From positions 1 through 20,724 of the forward strand of contig JAYTOP010000016.1 of assembly GCA_043747745.1 (NCBI GenBank): 20,724 nt of DNA, written 5' to 3'. The translations under genes and the position numbers were made by a program. Each line of letters begins with the position of its first letter. Positions within the stretch are counted from its first letter, which is position 1. A model generated the notes under the pieces. It was not told the DNA's origin, searched no databases, and worked only from the letters and a program-made list of their open reading frames with translations. This document shows, in pieces, positions 1-7,964 of this stretch. The DNA is from SZAS-103 sp043747745 (lineage in GTDB: Bacteria > Pseudomonadota > Gammaproteobacteria > Xanthomonadales > Xanthomonadaceae).

Positions 1-368
<368 letters not shown>

Positions 369-563
369 ATAACCTCAAGTTTCCTCGCTTTAAGATTGAA
401 AGCTTCTCTACACACGTGTAGACAAAATCCAAACCTCATTACGTCCCGATTCCCCATGAGAGCGTGGCGCGAAGTTACGTTTGATGCGATTCCATCGCAA
501 GAGCCTGCACATCCGTGTGCAGACTTTCAAATCAAACGTTGACCATCGCGACCCTCCACCCTC
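369..563 (+). other. 23S-5S internal transcribed spacer with branched secondary structure
   Basis: This spacer holds no tRNA and no credible gene. It can fold into a branched element: an outer 9-bp stem (477-485 with 531-539, ACGTTTGAT/ATCAAACGT) encloses two hairpins, 485-499 (TGCGAT/ATCGCA, loop TCC) and 505-522 (CTGCACA/TGTGCAG, loop TCCG). A near-perfect palindrome lies at 407-422 (TCTACAC-AC-GTGTAGA). Such structures in rRNA spacers usually serve RNase processing of the precursor; that role is inferred here. Confidence 0.7.
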
Positions 564-682
564 TCCCTGGCGACCATAGCCCTGTGGCACCACCCGATCC
601 CATCCCGAACTCGGCAGTGAAACGCAGGCGCGCCAATGGTAGTGTGGCTTAAGCCATGCAAGAGTAGGTCATCGCCAGGGTC
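564..682 (+). rRNA. rrf: 5S ribosomal RNA
   Basis: The sequence matches E. coli 5S rRNA along its length: CCTGGCGACCATAGC at the 5' end, the loop segments CCCGATCCCATCCCGAACTC and CAATGGTAGTGTGGC, and the 3' GTAGGTCATCGCCAGGG that pairs with the 5' end to form helix I. The length of about 119 nt is normal. Ends are set by alignment to E. coli and may be off by one or two bases. Confidence 0.95.
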
Positions 683-694
683 TTTATAAAAGCG

Positions 695-732
695 AAACCC
701 CACCGTCGAAAGACGGTGGGGTTTTGTCTTTT
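695..732 (+). terminator. Intrinsic terminator of the rRNA operon, possibly bidirectional
   Basis: A perfect 13-bp stem (695-707 with 712-724, AAACCCCACCGTC/GACGGTGGGGTTT) with a stable GAAA tetraloop is followed by a T-rich tract on the plus strand (TGTCTTTT). On the minus strand the same stem is followed by CGCTTTTAT, so it may also stop transcripts arriving from the convergent wsp operon. Confidence 0.93.
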
Positions 733-754
733 ACACGTCCTGACCATGCAGTCC

Positions 755-779
755 TTGCGGCCCGCGCTGCGGGCTGCAA
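755..779. other. GC-rich hairpin beyond the rRNA terminator
   Basis: An 11-bp stem (755-765 with 769-779, TTGCGGCCCGC/GCGGGCTGCAA, one G-T pair) with loop GCT lies between the rRNA terminator and the tail of the wsp operon. No T-tract follows on either strand, so it is not a standard intrinsic terminator. It could protect a 3' end or pause polymerase. Confidence 0.6.
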
Positions 780-799
780 TAGGTCATCGACTGGGTCTT
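780..799 (+). repeat. Degenerate duplicate of the 5S rRNA 3' end
   Basis: The 20 bases at 780-799 match the 5S rRNA 3' end and flank at 665-684 at 18 of 20 positions (TAGGTCATCG..GGGTCTT). Just upstream, TGCAA occurs before both copies, with a 3-base gap in the second. It looks like a remnant of a second 5S gene or of an rrn-end duplication. Confidence 0.5.
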
Positions 800-836
800 C
801 GTTTTTGTAGCAATCACAGGTGGCTGCAACCGATCT

Positions 837-1025
837 CTACGACTTGCGCTTTTGCTTCGCAGCCAGCGAAGTCGGTTGCATCGCCTCTGTCAAATCCTGG
901 GTAAACCAGTCATCCGCCTGGGCGATGTCGGGGCTGGGGCCGTAAATCGTCAGCAGCCGAAGCCCCTGCCCATCCTCGCTGCGCAGGCCATGCGGATTGA
1001 TATCGAGACTCAAAATCCGGTTCAT
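837..1025 (-). CDS. Small hypothetical protein coupled to wspR
   Basis: This 62-codon ORF starts with ATG at 1025, overlapping the wspR stop by four bases (ATGA), the same junction type used through the rest of the operon. I do not recognise a family. The product is small and soluble, with no membrane segment or signal peptide, and ends in a basic tail (KQKRKS). Its last codons lie in an inverted repeat (825-833 with 872-880). The context argues for translation; the lack of a recognised homologue and the short length argue against. It may be a chance ORF. Confidence 0.4.
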   Translation of the reverse strand: MNRILSLDINPHGLRSEDGQGLRLLTIYGPSPDIAQADDWFTQDLTEAMQPTSLAAKQKRKS

Positions 1026-2092
1026 GATGCTGGCGTCGGGCCCGGGAACACGCCGCAGGCACGGTTACGGCCTTCGAACTTGCTTAGGTAAAGGGCGATG
1101 TTCGCGAGATTGAGGGTCTGATCGCGATTCAATGGTCGCTCGCCGTCTTCCGACGACCAAGGCATCGGCGTGAATCCGAGCGAACAGGTGACCGTCAACG
1201 CTTGTCCAGTCGGCAGTGGAATCGGTGCGGAACCGACAGCCGTGAGCAATCGTCGTGCGAGTTCGGTGGAAGTGGTTTCGCTGTGGCCACAGCCGATGAC
1301 CAGAAACTCCTCGCCGCCCCAGCGCAATGCGACATCGGTGGCGCGCAGGCTTCCACGGATACGGCGCGCGATTTCAATCAGCACCACGTCGCCGGCCTCG
1401 TGGCCATGGCGGTCGTTGATCAATTTGAAGTGGTCCAGGTCCATCAGGCAGAACGTGTACTCTCCCGTTGCGGAATGGCGACGCTCCGCAGCCGGATCGT
1501 ATTCATGCGTCAGCGCGGCCTGATCGAGGTGGACATCGAGATAGCGGCGATTGCGCAGGCCTGTGAGCGCATCGGTCAGCGATGATTCGGTGAGCTCGCG
1601 ATTCATTGTCTTCAGTTGTTCTTTCTGGTCCTCGATCAGGCGATTGCGTTGCTCCAGCGCAGCGCGGCTTTCCAGCAGCACCTGGAAGGAGGCCTCGCGT
1701 TCGCGGGCCGATTGGAAGGCGCTCGCGTGATAGCGCACGCGTGCAGTCAGCTCAAGCGCGCTGGGCAATTTGACGACGTAATCGTTGGCTCCACGACGGA
1801 ACGCCTCGACTTTCGTGGCGGGGTCTTCTTCGGCCGACAGCATGATTGCCGAAACATCGGTCAGCACAGGATGCGCGCGAATCAGCGACAGCAGCTCCAG
1901 CCCGTCGAGCGGTTCCATGTTGAAGTCGAGCAGGATCGCGTCCGGCCGGATGCGCAATGCCGCATCGATCGCGGTCGCTGGATCGGAATGAAGGTGTACG
2001 TCGAGTTCGACTGCAGCTGCAAGCATGCCGCGAACAGCCTCGAGGATGATCAGCTGATCGTCGACCACCATGACCCGCAGAATTCCGGACAT
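1022..2092 (-). CDS. wspR: WspR: response regulator with GGEEF diguanylate cyclase output
   Basis: WspR makes cyclic-di-GMP from two GTP and is the output of the Wsp pathway. From the chosen start, residues 1-122 form a receiver with acidic pair D11/D12, phosphorylation site D56, S86 and K108 (motif NDYVVKLP, shared with Pseudomonas WspR). A helical linker (about 125-170) leads to a GGDEF domain with active-site signature GGEEF at 259-263 and an RxxD product-inhibition site at 250-253, all intact. The length of 356 residues is close to P. aeruginosa WspR (347). The wspF stop overlaps an ATG at 2095 (TAATG), but ATG 2092 has better spacing from GGAG; an ATG at 2110 is also in frame. It should be active when phosphorylated by WspE, whose gene is interrupted here. 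Confidence 0.93.
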   Translation of the reverse strand: MSGILRVMVVDDQLIILEAVRGMLAAAVELDVHLHSDPATAIDAALRIRPDAILLDFNMEPLDGLELLSLIRAHPVLTDVSAIMLSAEEDPATKVEAFRRGANDYVVKLPSALELTARVRYHASAFQSAREREASFQVLLESRAALEQRNRLIEDQKEQLKTMNRELTESSLTDALTGLRNRRYLDVHLDQAALTHEYDPAAERRHSATGEYTFCLMDLDHFKLINDRHGHEAGDVVLIEIARRIRGSLRATDVALRWGGEEFLVIGCGHSETTSTELARRLLTAVGSAPIPLPTGQALTVTCSLGFTPMPWSSEDGERPLNRDQTLNLANIALYLSKFEGRNRACGVFPGPTPAS

Positions 2093-2094
2093 CA

Positions 2095-3102
2095 TTAGCT
2101 CCGCACCCATAAGTGCCGCTTGCTGAAGTGCCGCACCAGCGCCGGTCCGATGGCGTGCAATGCCAGCGATTGCATGGCCGCGCCGCTTTCGAGCGCTGCA
2201 CGCGGCATGCCGTAGACCACGCAGCTGGCTTCATCCTGCGCAATGGTCAACCAGCCGCGACGTTGCAACGCGCCCATGCCGGCGACTCCATCGCAGCCCA
2301 TGCCGGTGATCATGACCGCCGCGCCCGGGCTGAATTGCTCGGCCAGGCTGTGGAACAGTGCATTGATGCTGGGGGCGTGCAGTTCGTCGGGTCGTGCGGT
2401 CTGCAGGCCGAATTGAAACGATGGGGACAACACCAGATGGCCGCCCGGACCAGCAACGTACGCCTTGCCGGGTTCCGGCATCGCGCCGCGTGTCGCCAGC
2501 GATATCGGGAGCTTGCACTGTCCGTCCAGCCATTCTGCGAGGCCGCCGCTGAATTCGCCTTCGATGTGCTGGACGATCAGGATGGCGGCTTCAAAATCCG
2601 TGGGCAGATCCGCCAGTACGTGCGCCAGCGCTAGCGGGCCGCGGGTGGATGCGCCGATCGCCAAGATGGGCACGCGATGCGTTGCGTGCACCGATGTCGG
2701 CGGTACTTTCCTTCCGGGTGTTTGAGCAACCAGGCCGACCAGCCGTTCCGTCCGCGACAGCAAGCGCTGTGCGCCCATGATGTCACCGTTCTCGTCAATG
2801 GTCGGCGGCTCGATCAGGCCGAGCGCGCCGTGGCCCATCGCTTCATAAGCTCCGGCCATGGCGCTGGTCGATGCTAGGGCAATGATGGAAGCGCAGGAGT
2901 TGAGCAACCCGGGGAGTTGTTCGGCCTTGTTGCCCAGCAGTTCCAACTCGACCAGAAGCAGTAGCGGTGCCAACTTCCGGCAATCCTTCTTCAAGGAGTC
3001 CAGGTCGCTGGATTGCGCGACCAGTTCGAAACGGCTCTTGTCGAGGCTGCGGCGCAGCGCTTCACGCACCAGGCGCTCCCGATGGGCGATTGCGACGTTC
3101 AC
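2095..3102 (-). CDS. wspF: WspF: CheB-type methylesterase with degenerate receiver domain
   Basis: WspF removes methyl groups from receptor glutamates; in Pseudomonas it damps the pathway, and its loss hyperactivates WspR. The C-terminal CheB catalytic domain (about 143-330) keeps the predicted triad S152 (IGASTRGP), H179 (IVQHIEGEF) and D271 (ITGMGCDG). The N-terminal part (1-120) aligns with the WspF receiver (the motif EAMGHGAL is shared) but has E52 (LLLLVELELLG) where the phosphorylated aspartate should be, and H7/R8 where the acidic pocket should be. Phosphorylation control is therefore probably lost. The start is GTG 3102, overlapping the wspE stop as GTGA. Length is 335 residues, the normal size. 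Confidence 0.9.
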   Translation of the reverse strand: MNVAIAHRERLVREALRRSLDKSRFELVAQSSDLDSLKKDCRKLAPLLLLVELELLGNKAEQLPGLLNSCASIIALASTSAMAGAYEAMGHGALGLIEPPTIDENGDIMGAQRLLSRTERLVGLVAQTPGRKVPPTSVHATHRVPILAIGASTRGPLALAHVLADLPTDFEAAILIVQHIEGEFSGGLAEWLDGQCKLPISLATRGAMPEPGKAYVAGPGGHLVLSPSFQFGLQTARPDELHAPSINALFHSLAEQFSPGAAVMITGMGCDGVAGMGALQRRGWLTIAQDEASCVVYGMPRAALESGAAMQSLALHAIGPALVRHFSKRHLWVRS

Positions 3103-3563
3103 TCGGCCACCTCGGCGTCGCCGATCAGGCCGTGCATGACATCGACAAAACCATGTTCCTGGAAATCGCTCTTGGTCAGGTAGGCATCGGCGCGCACTTC
3201 CATTCCACGTGCGCGATCCTCGGGTCGGTCGCGATACGACACGATCACCACCGGCAGGCTACGCAACCTCGGATCCTGCTTGATGGATCGCGTCAGTTCG
3301 ATGCCGTCCATGCGCGGCATGTCGACATCGGTGATGACCAGATCGCACGGCCAGTCGCGCAGCTTCGACCAGGCGTCCATGCCGTCGACCGCGACGTCCA
3401 CCTCGTAACCGCGTGCGCTGAGCAACTGCCGTTCCAGCTCGCGCAAGGAAATCGAATCGTCCACGACCAGGACACGTCGGCGTCGCTGCGTCGTTTCGGT
3501 CCCCTCGTCCCCGCTCAGTTGCGCAAGCTGGCGTTCGCGGTCGAGGGCGCTATGCATCAGGTC
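3099..3563 (-). CDS. wspE: WspE, C-terminal receiver domain (separated by in-frame TAA)
   Basis: This is the receiver domain that normally forms the C-terminus of the hybrid kinase WspE. It is in the same frame as the CheA part upstream and is split from it only by a TAA at 3566-3564. All receiver residues are present: the DD pair in VLVVDDSIS, the phosphorylation Asp in DLVITDVDMPRMDG, Ser in VVIVSYRD, and Lys in AYLTKSDF. If translated independently it would most likely start at ATG 3557, six bases after the TAA codon, but no clear ribosome binding site precedes it. The stop overlaps the wspF GTG start (GTGA). An independent CheY-like protein is possible; a broken WspE is the simpler reading. 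Confidence 0.85.
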   Translation of the reverse strand, partial: DLMHSALDRERQLAQLSGDEGTETTQRRRRVLVVDDSISLRELERQLLSARGYEVDVAVDGMDAWSKLRDWPCDLVITDVDMPRMDGIELTRSIKQDPRLRSLPVVIVSYRDRPEDRARGMEVRADAYLTKSDFQEHGFVDVMHGLIGDAEVAE

Positions 3564-5651
3564 TTAGACGTCGAGCATGACCACTGGCGCGCCGTCTGGC
3601 AGAACCGCGAGGGCGGCCAGGTCGGTGACGCGTCCCAAGCGGGAGTCCAGCGGACGCGTCGCCAGGTCGAACTCGCCAAGCACCGCATCCACCACGAAGC
3701 CTGCGCGTCGGCCTTCCTGACTGACCACGACGATATCGATCTGGTCGCCACGTAGCCGCGACTCGCCGAGATCCAGTTGCTGGGCGAGCGATACCAGACC
3801 GATGTTCTGTCCGTCGACGGCGAGGTATTGCATGTCCTGTCCAGCCTGCACGGTAGCGCGGTCGGAGCGGACCAGCCGTTCGATGCGCAACAACGGGAAC
3901 GCGTACGCCTCGCCCGCGACGCTCACCACCACCGCGCGGGTGACAGCGCGTGAAATCGGTACGAGCAAGCTGAAGCGCGTACCTTGGCCGACGGTTGAAT
4001 ACAGGCGGACGCTGCCATCGAGTTCCTTGAGCATCTGCCGGACGACATCGAGGCCGACGCCGCGGCCGCTGATTTCGCTGGCAAGTTTGCGGGTCGAGAA
4101 GCCCGCGCCGAACAGCACCTCGCCCAATGCATCCTCGTCGAGGTCGGCCGTATCCTGTTCGGGTATGCGACCGTCGCTGACCAGCCGGGCGCGGATGCGT
4201 TCGAAATCGATCCCGGCACCATCGTCGCTGACATCGATTGCAAGTATGCCGGCGCGGTACGTCACGCCGATGCGGATGCTTCCTTCCTCGGGCTTTCCAG
4301 TGCTGCGGCGTAACTCAGGCGATTCGATGCCATGATCGACCGCGTTGCGCAGCAGATGGGTGAGCGGCGCATCGAGGCGTTCGAGCACGTCGCGATCGAC
4401 CGCCACCTGTGCGCCTTCAAGGACCGCACGCGCACGCTTGCCGAGCTGCCTTCCGATGTCGCGCACCATGCGCGGATAGCCCGCAGCGATGTCGCCGAAC
4501 GGGCGCAGGCGCGTCATCGCCGCGTGGTGATAAAGGCGTTCGTTCAAGTCGAAGGATTCGCGCTGGTAAGCGCCGAATTCCTCCAGCCAGGCATTGACTT
4601 CATGACGCGATTCGGACAGTTCATGGCGGATGTGCGCGAGTTGCGCGCCGACCCCGCTCTTGCTGCTGGGCGCACCGAGCTGGTGGTGCAGATCGTCGAG
4701 CAGCCGCGAAATCTGTCCCATCTCCCGCCGCAATCGTTGCTGGCGTTCGCCGAACGGTTTGAGCCGCCGATTTTCCACAATTCCGGTGCCAGCGAGCGCG
4801 ATGAGCTTGCCGACATGGCTGGCACGCACGCGCAGGATCGGATCGGTTTCCTCGACGTTGATATAGGTGGATGCCTCGGCCGCCTGTGCGGGCGCCGATG
4901 CTGCTTCGCGTGGCTCCGGAACGATTGCGCGCAGCCTGATCTTCAGTTCTTCGGCGGTAGCGAGCGAACCGGCCGAGCGGTCGTGCGCCAATGCGCGCAG
5001 CTGGTCGACCGCGCGCAAGGCCAGGTCGACGAGGGCCAGGTCGATCGGCGGCAGGTTCCGTTGCGCGCTGCTGAGGCGATCTTCGAGCGCGTGCGCAAGG
5101 GACACGACAGCTTCGTTGCGAACCGCTCGCGCAGCGCCCTTGATCGAATGCGCGGCGCGCATCAATGGCGCGATCAATTCCAGCCGTTCGGGTTGTTGTT
5201 CAAGTTGCAGCAGTACGCGGTCCATCACCGCGCATTTTTCCGCGACCTCGGTGGCGAATAGCGCCAGCAGGCGTGGGTCTGTCGTGTCGTCCGTCGCAGC
5301 GATCAAGGCTGGTGCGTTTGCGAGAATCAGGCGCAGCCGGTCGAAGCCGCTGGTCAGCGCGTTTGCGTCCAGGTCGGCCAGGAATTCCAGAGCGTCCAGG
5401 GCATCGGTCGCACGCTGCGTCTGTTGCTGGCGGCGGCGGTCGTCGCTCCAGAGCGGCAGCATCGCTCCGACGAAATCCGGCAATGGGGTGTCGCCCAGCG
5501 CGCGGGCCGCACCAAGAAACGCCAGCAAGCGTCGCTGCCATTGCGCTGCCGTCGTCGCGTCGCGCGCAAGCCCGAGGCGATTGCTGAATCCGCGCAATTG
5601 CGGCAGCAACCGGTGCAGTTCCTCCTGCATCAGCGGCCAGAGCGCACTCAT
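3564..5651 (-). CDS. wspE: WspE, CheA-type histidine kinase part
   Basis: This is the hybrid CheA kinase that phosphorylates WspR and WspF. It has an Hpt domain with the phosphorylated His near residue 168 (AHSIKGAARA), a dimerisation region, an ATPase with N-box (LLRNAVDHGIE), G1 (SDDGAGID) and G2 (GRGVGLDVV), and a CheW-like domain ending in VVMLDV. At that point a TAA (3566-3564, codon 696) ends the frame. Reading continues in the same frame into DLMHS and the receiver, so the intact gene would span 5651-3099 (about 850 codons). ATG 5651 overlaps the wspD stop as ATGA; the open frame extends further upstream, but that part is wspD in another frame. The kinase core looks intact. Confidence 0.9.
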   Translation of the reverse strand: MSALWPLMQEELHRLLPQLRGFSNRLGLARDATTAAQWQRRLLAFLGAARALGDTPLPDFVGAMLPLWSDDRRRQQQTQRATDALDALEFLADLDANALTSGFDRLRLILANAPALIAATDDTTDPRLLALFATEVAEKCAVMDRVLLQLEQQPERLELIAPLMRAAHSIKGAARAVRNEAVVSLAHALEDRLSSAQRNLPPIDLALVDLALRAVDQLRALAHDRSAGSLATAEELKIRLRAIVPEPREAASAPAQAAEASTYINVEETDPILRVRASHVGKLIALAGTGIVENRRLKPFGERQQRLRREMGQISRLLDDLHHQLGAPSSKSGVGAQLAHIRHELSESRHEVNAWLEEFGAYQRESFDLNERLYHHAAMTRLRPFGDIAAGYPRMVRDIGRQLGKRARAVLEGAQVAVDRDVLERLDAPLTHLLRNAVDHGIESPELRRSTGKPEEGSIRIGVTYRAGILAIDVSDDGAGIDFERIRARLVSDGRIPEQDTADLDEDALGEVLFGAGFSTRKLASEISGRGVGLDVVRQMLKELDGSVRLYSTVGQGTRFSLLVPISRAVTRAVVVSVAGEAYAFPLLRIERLVRSDRATVQAGQDMQYLAVDGQNIGLVSLAQQLDLGESRLRGDQIDIVVVSQEGRRAGFVVDAVLGEFDLATRPLDSRLGRVTDLAALAVLPDGAPVVMLDV

Positions 5652-6289
5652 GCGAACAAAGCCTGTTCGAGCAGGTTCAGGATCGCGTCGCCGTTGAGCA
5701 TCGCCATGTGCCCGACTTTCAGCGGGAATAAACCTTCGACGCATTCCCTGAGCGGCTCAGGCAAGGTATCCGGCGCAGGCTCCATGCTGCTGTTGGGGAA
5801 GTGCTGCGGGCCGAGCACCTCTTCGCAGCGGAACGCCAGTACCTTGGAATCGTTGTCCCGCACCAGCACCATCCGCCCGGATCCGCTGATTTCGCCGCGT
5901 GTCGTCAGACCGAGCAACTCGCCCAGCGAAACGCACAGATGCAGTTCGTCACGCACGTTGACCACGCCTTCGAGGCGGCCGGTCGTGCGATGCGCGAGAC
6001 GTCAAATGGGTTGCCGCGCGGCGACCTCGGCGATCAGTGCGGGCGGCAGCTCCAGCCATTGCTGTCCCAATCGAAAGACCAAGGCCGCCTTCACGCTGTC
6101 CTGGCTTGCGCTTGAGTGCTGCCACTCTTCGGACGATTCCACGCCCGATGTGCGGTCGAACAAGGTGCGCGCCGCATCCGAAAATACTGGGCAATTGCGG
6201 CAATGCAGGGACTCGACCAGCCTCGGGCAGCTCTGATCGCCACCGTAGACGCCGATGTGTCGCCAGCAATGGTCGAGCACTGCGTTCAC
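5648..6289 (-). pseudogene. wspD: WspD: CheW-type coupling protein interrupted by in-frame TGA
   Basis: WspD couples the receptor to WspE. The gene starts at GTG 6289, overlapping the wspC stop as GTGA and preceded by GGAAGG at good spacing. The N-terminus has four cysteines (C8, C21, C30, C33) in the pattern CWRHIGV..GD.SCP..HCRNCPV, typical of the WspD branch. A CheW domain follows. Codon 96 is TGA (6004-6002); the frame continues unbroken beyond it (RLAHRTTGRLEGVVNVRDEL) to 5648 and keeps CheW character. A CGA to TGA change would explain it. Full length would be 213 residues, normal for the family. The downstream half could restart at GTG 5965. It could be a pseudogene, a readthrough gene or a sequence error. 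Confidence 0.82.
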
Positions 6290-7506
6290 GCCGACCTTCC
6301 GATGCGCTTGCGCAGTCGTTCCGTGCGCTTGCGCAGATCGCCGGCCAGATCCGGCCGACCCAGCCGTTCGGCCAATGCGATGCGGTGATCCATGGCCGGG
6401 ATGTGGTCGCGGTCGAGGTAACACACCCTGGCGAACGCTGCATCGGCTGCGGCGAGGTCGGTGCGCGCGGATTCGATCAAGCCGAGCAGGAACAGGGTGT
6501 CGATGTCCTCGGGAACGCGTTGAAGGCGTTTTCGGCATGCGGCGCGGGCCTCATCGAGACGCCCGGCATCGGCAAGCGCCTGCGGCGACAAGTCCATGCA
6601 CGCCGATGTCATGGGTGCCGTAACGACGACTGGATCGACGCGCGCTTGCATTGGATGTCGGCCTGCGATCGCAAGCTTGACCGCAGGCGGACGTGTTGCC
6701 GGATCTTGCCTGGCCGTGCGCATCGGCGGCGCTTGCTCGCGTATATAACTCAACGGGCAGCCGCCTTCGTACGGTCGCAGATCGCTGCCGACCGTATTGA
6801 AGACTTCGGCGTGGCCGACAAATAGCAACCCGCCTGGCTCAAGCGCGGCCAGCAAGGTGCCCAGCACTCGCGCGCGTGCTTCCGGATGCAGGTAGATCAA
6901 CAGGTTCCGGCAGAACACGATCTCGAATCGCTCGGAGGGGTCGAGCAACTTCGGATTGAGCGCATTGCCGAGCCGAAAGCGTGCGCAGCGCTTGATGCTG
7001 TCGGCGATGGTGAAACCATCGGGTCGAGCTTGCATCCAGACGCCAGGCATCGGCTGTCCGCGCAGCGCGTTGTTGCGATACACACCGGCCTGTGCCCGCT
7101 GGATGGCGGCGCGCGCGACATCGATGCAGAGTGCATCGATGTCGTCAGGCAACAACTCGGCCTCGACCAGTGCAATCGACGCCGAATACGCTTCCTCGCC
7201 GCTTGCGCATGGCAGGCTGAGCAACCGCAAGGGTCGCCGGTTCCGTTGCTCGCGTGCATAGCGCACGAGGTCGGCATATTGATCGCCGGCGCGGAAGAAC
7301 CAGGATTCCGGTACGACGAAACGCTCGACGATCTCGGAGAACGCCTCCGGATGCACGAGCGCCTTCGCGTAGAGCGCAGCGTCATCGGCGACCCCGAGCG
7401 CTATTCGCGATTCCGCGAAGGCATCGTCGATCACGCGTTCGCCCAGCGAGTCGGCGTCCAGGCCGATGCGATGTTGCAGGAGACTGAGCAGGGCTTGCCG
7501 GCTCAT
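6286..7506 (-). CDS. wspC: WspC: CheR-type methyltransferase with C-terminal TPR region
   Basis: WspC methylates the receptor WspA with S-adenosylmethionine and sets its sensitivity. Residues 1-70 form the CheR N-terminal helical domain, and about 71-265 the methyltransferase: LSLPCASGEEAYS is the SAM-binding loop, followed by IDVARAAIQRAQAGVY and VFCRNLLIYL, all typical of CheR. A proline- and alanine-rich linker leads to a TPR-like helical region (about 310-400, ALADAGRLDEARAACRKRL..), the fusion characteristic of WspC. The length of 406 residues is normal. ATG 7506 overlaps the wspB stop as ATGA, and the wspC stop overlaps the wspD start. The frame is intact. Confidence 0.93.
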   Translation of the reverse strand: MSRQALLSLLQHRIGLDADSLGERVIDDAFAESRIALGVADDAALYAKALVHPEAFSEIVERFVVPESWFFRAGDQYADLVRYAREQRNRRPLRLLSLPCASGEEAYSASIALVEAELLPDDIDALCIDVARAAIQRAQAGVYRNNALRGQPMPGVWMQARPDGFTIADSIKRCARFRLGNALNPKLLDPSERFEIVFCRNLLIYLHPEARARVLGTLLAALEPGGLLFVGHAEVFNTVGSDLRPYEGGCPLSYIREQAPPMRTARQDPATRPPAVKLAIAGRHPMQARVDPVVVTAPMTSACMDLSPQALADAGRLDEARAACRKRLQRVPEDIDTLFLLGLIESARTDLAAADAAFARVCYLDRDHIPAMDHRIALAERLGRPDLAGDLRKRTERLRKRIGRSA

Positions 7507-7964
7507 GCTTCGGCCACGGCAACGAACAGCGCTTCAAGTTCATCCGGCAACAGCGCAGCGGGATCGAGCAATTGCGGCAGATCCGGCTGGTCGGCCAGGT
7601 GCTCGCGCAGCCAGGGTGCGTTCGGCAGCCGCAGACCGGGGATCGTGGCGGCCACGGGCAGCAGGTCGAGGACATCCTCGGCCAGCAAGCCGAGCAGGCG
7701 CTGTCCTGTTTTCCCAGGTAACGCGATGACGATGATCCGGCTCGAACGCAATGGCGCGCAGTCGCGCCCCAGCAACAAGCGGCACAGATCGACTACCGGG
7801 GTGAGCGTGCCGCGAAAAGGCAGCAGGCCGATCACGCTGGCAGGCGCGAGTGCGAGCGGACGCAATGCGCGGCGGGTCGATACTTCGACCACCGCCGTTG
7901 TCGGCAGCGCCAATCGCAGATCGCCGGCACGGAAGGCGAGAGCGAGCGTTGCCGCGCCGCTCAG
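7503..7964 (-). CDS. wspB: WspB: CheW-type coupling protein, probable CTG start
   Basis: CheW-like adaptor that joins WspA to WspE. Typical CheW segments are present: LALAFRAGDLRLALPTTAVVEV at the N-terminus, IGLLPFRGTLTPVVDLCRLL in the middle and LLGLLAEDVLDLL later. There is no ATG or GTG at the N-terminus. TTG 7913 would remove the first beta-strand of the domain. CTG 7964 restores it and overlaps the wspA stop as CTGA, the same 4-base overlap as the other junctions, so it is preferred (153 residues). An in-frame TAA lies directly upstream of this CTG. A mutated ATG start is an alternative explanation. Confidence 0.85.
   Translation of the reverse strand: MSGAATLALAFRAGDLRLALPTTAVVEVSTRRALRPLALAPASVIGLLPFRGTLTPVVDLCRLLLGRDCAPLRSSRIIVIALPGKTGQRLLGLLAEDVLDLLPVAATIPGLRLPNAPWLREHLADQPDLPQLLDPAALLPDELEALFVAVAEA

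Noticed and set aside
5949..6443. Alternative minus-strand frame over wspC/wspD, considered as a frameshifted wspD
   Set aside because: The CheW similarity before and after the break is in one single frame with only a TGA between, so wspD has a nonsense codon rather than a frameshift.
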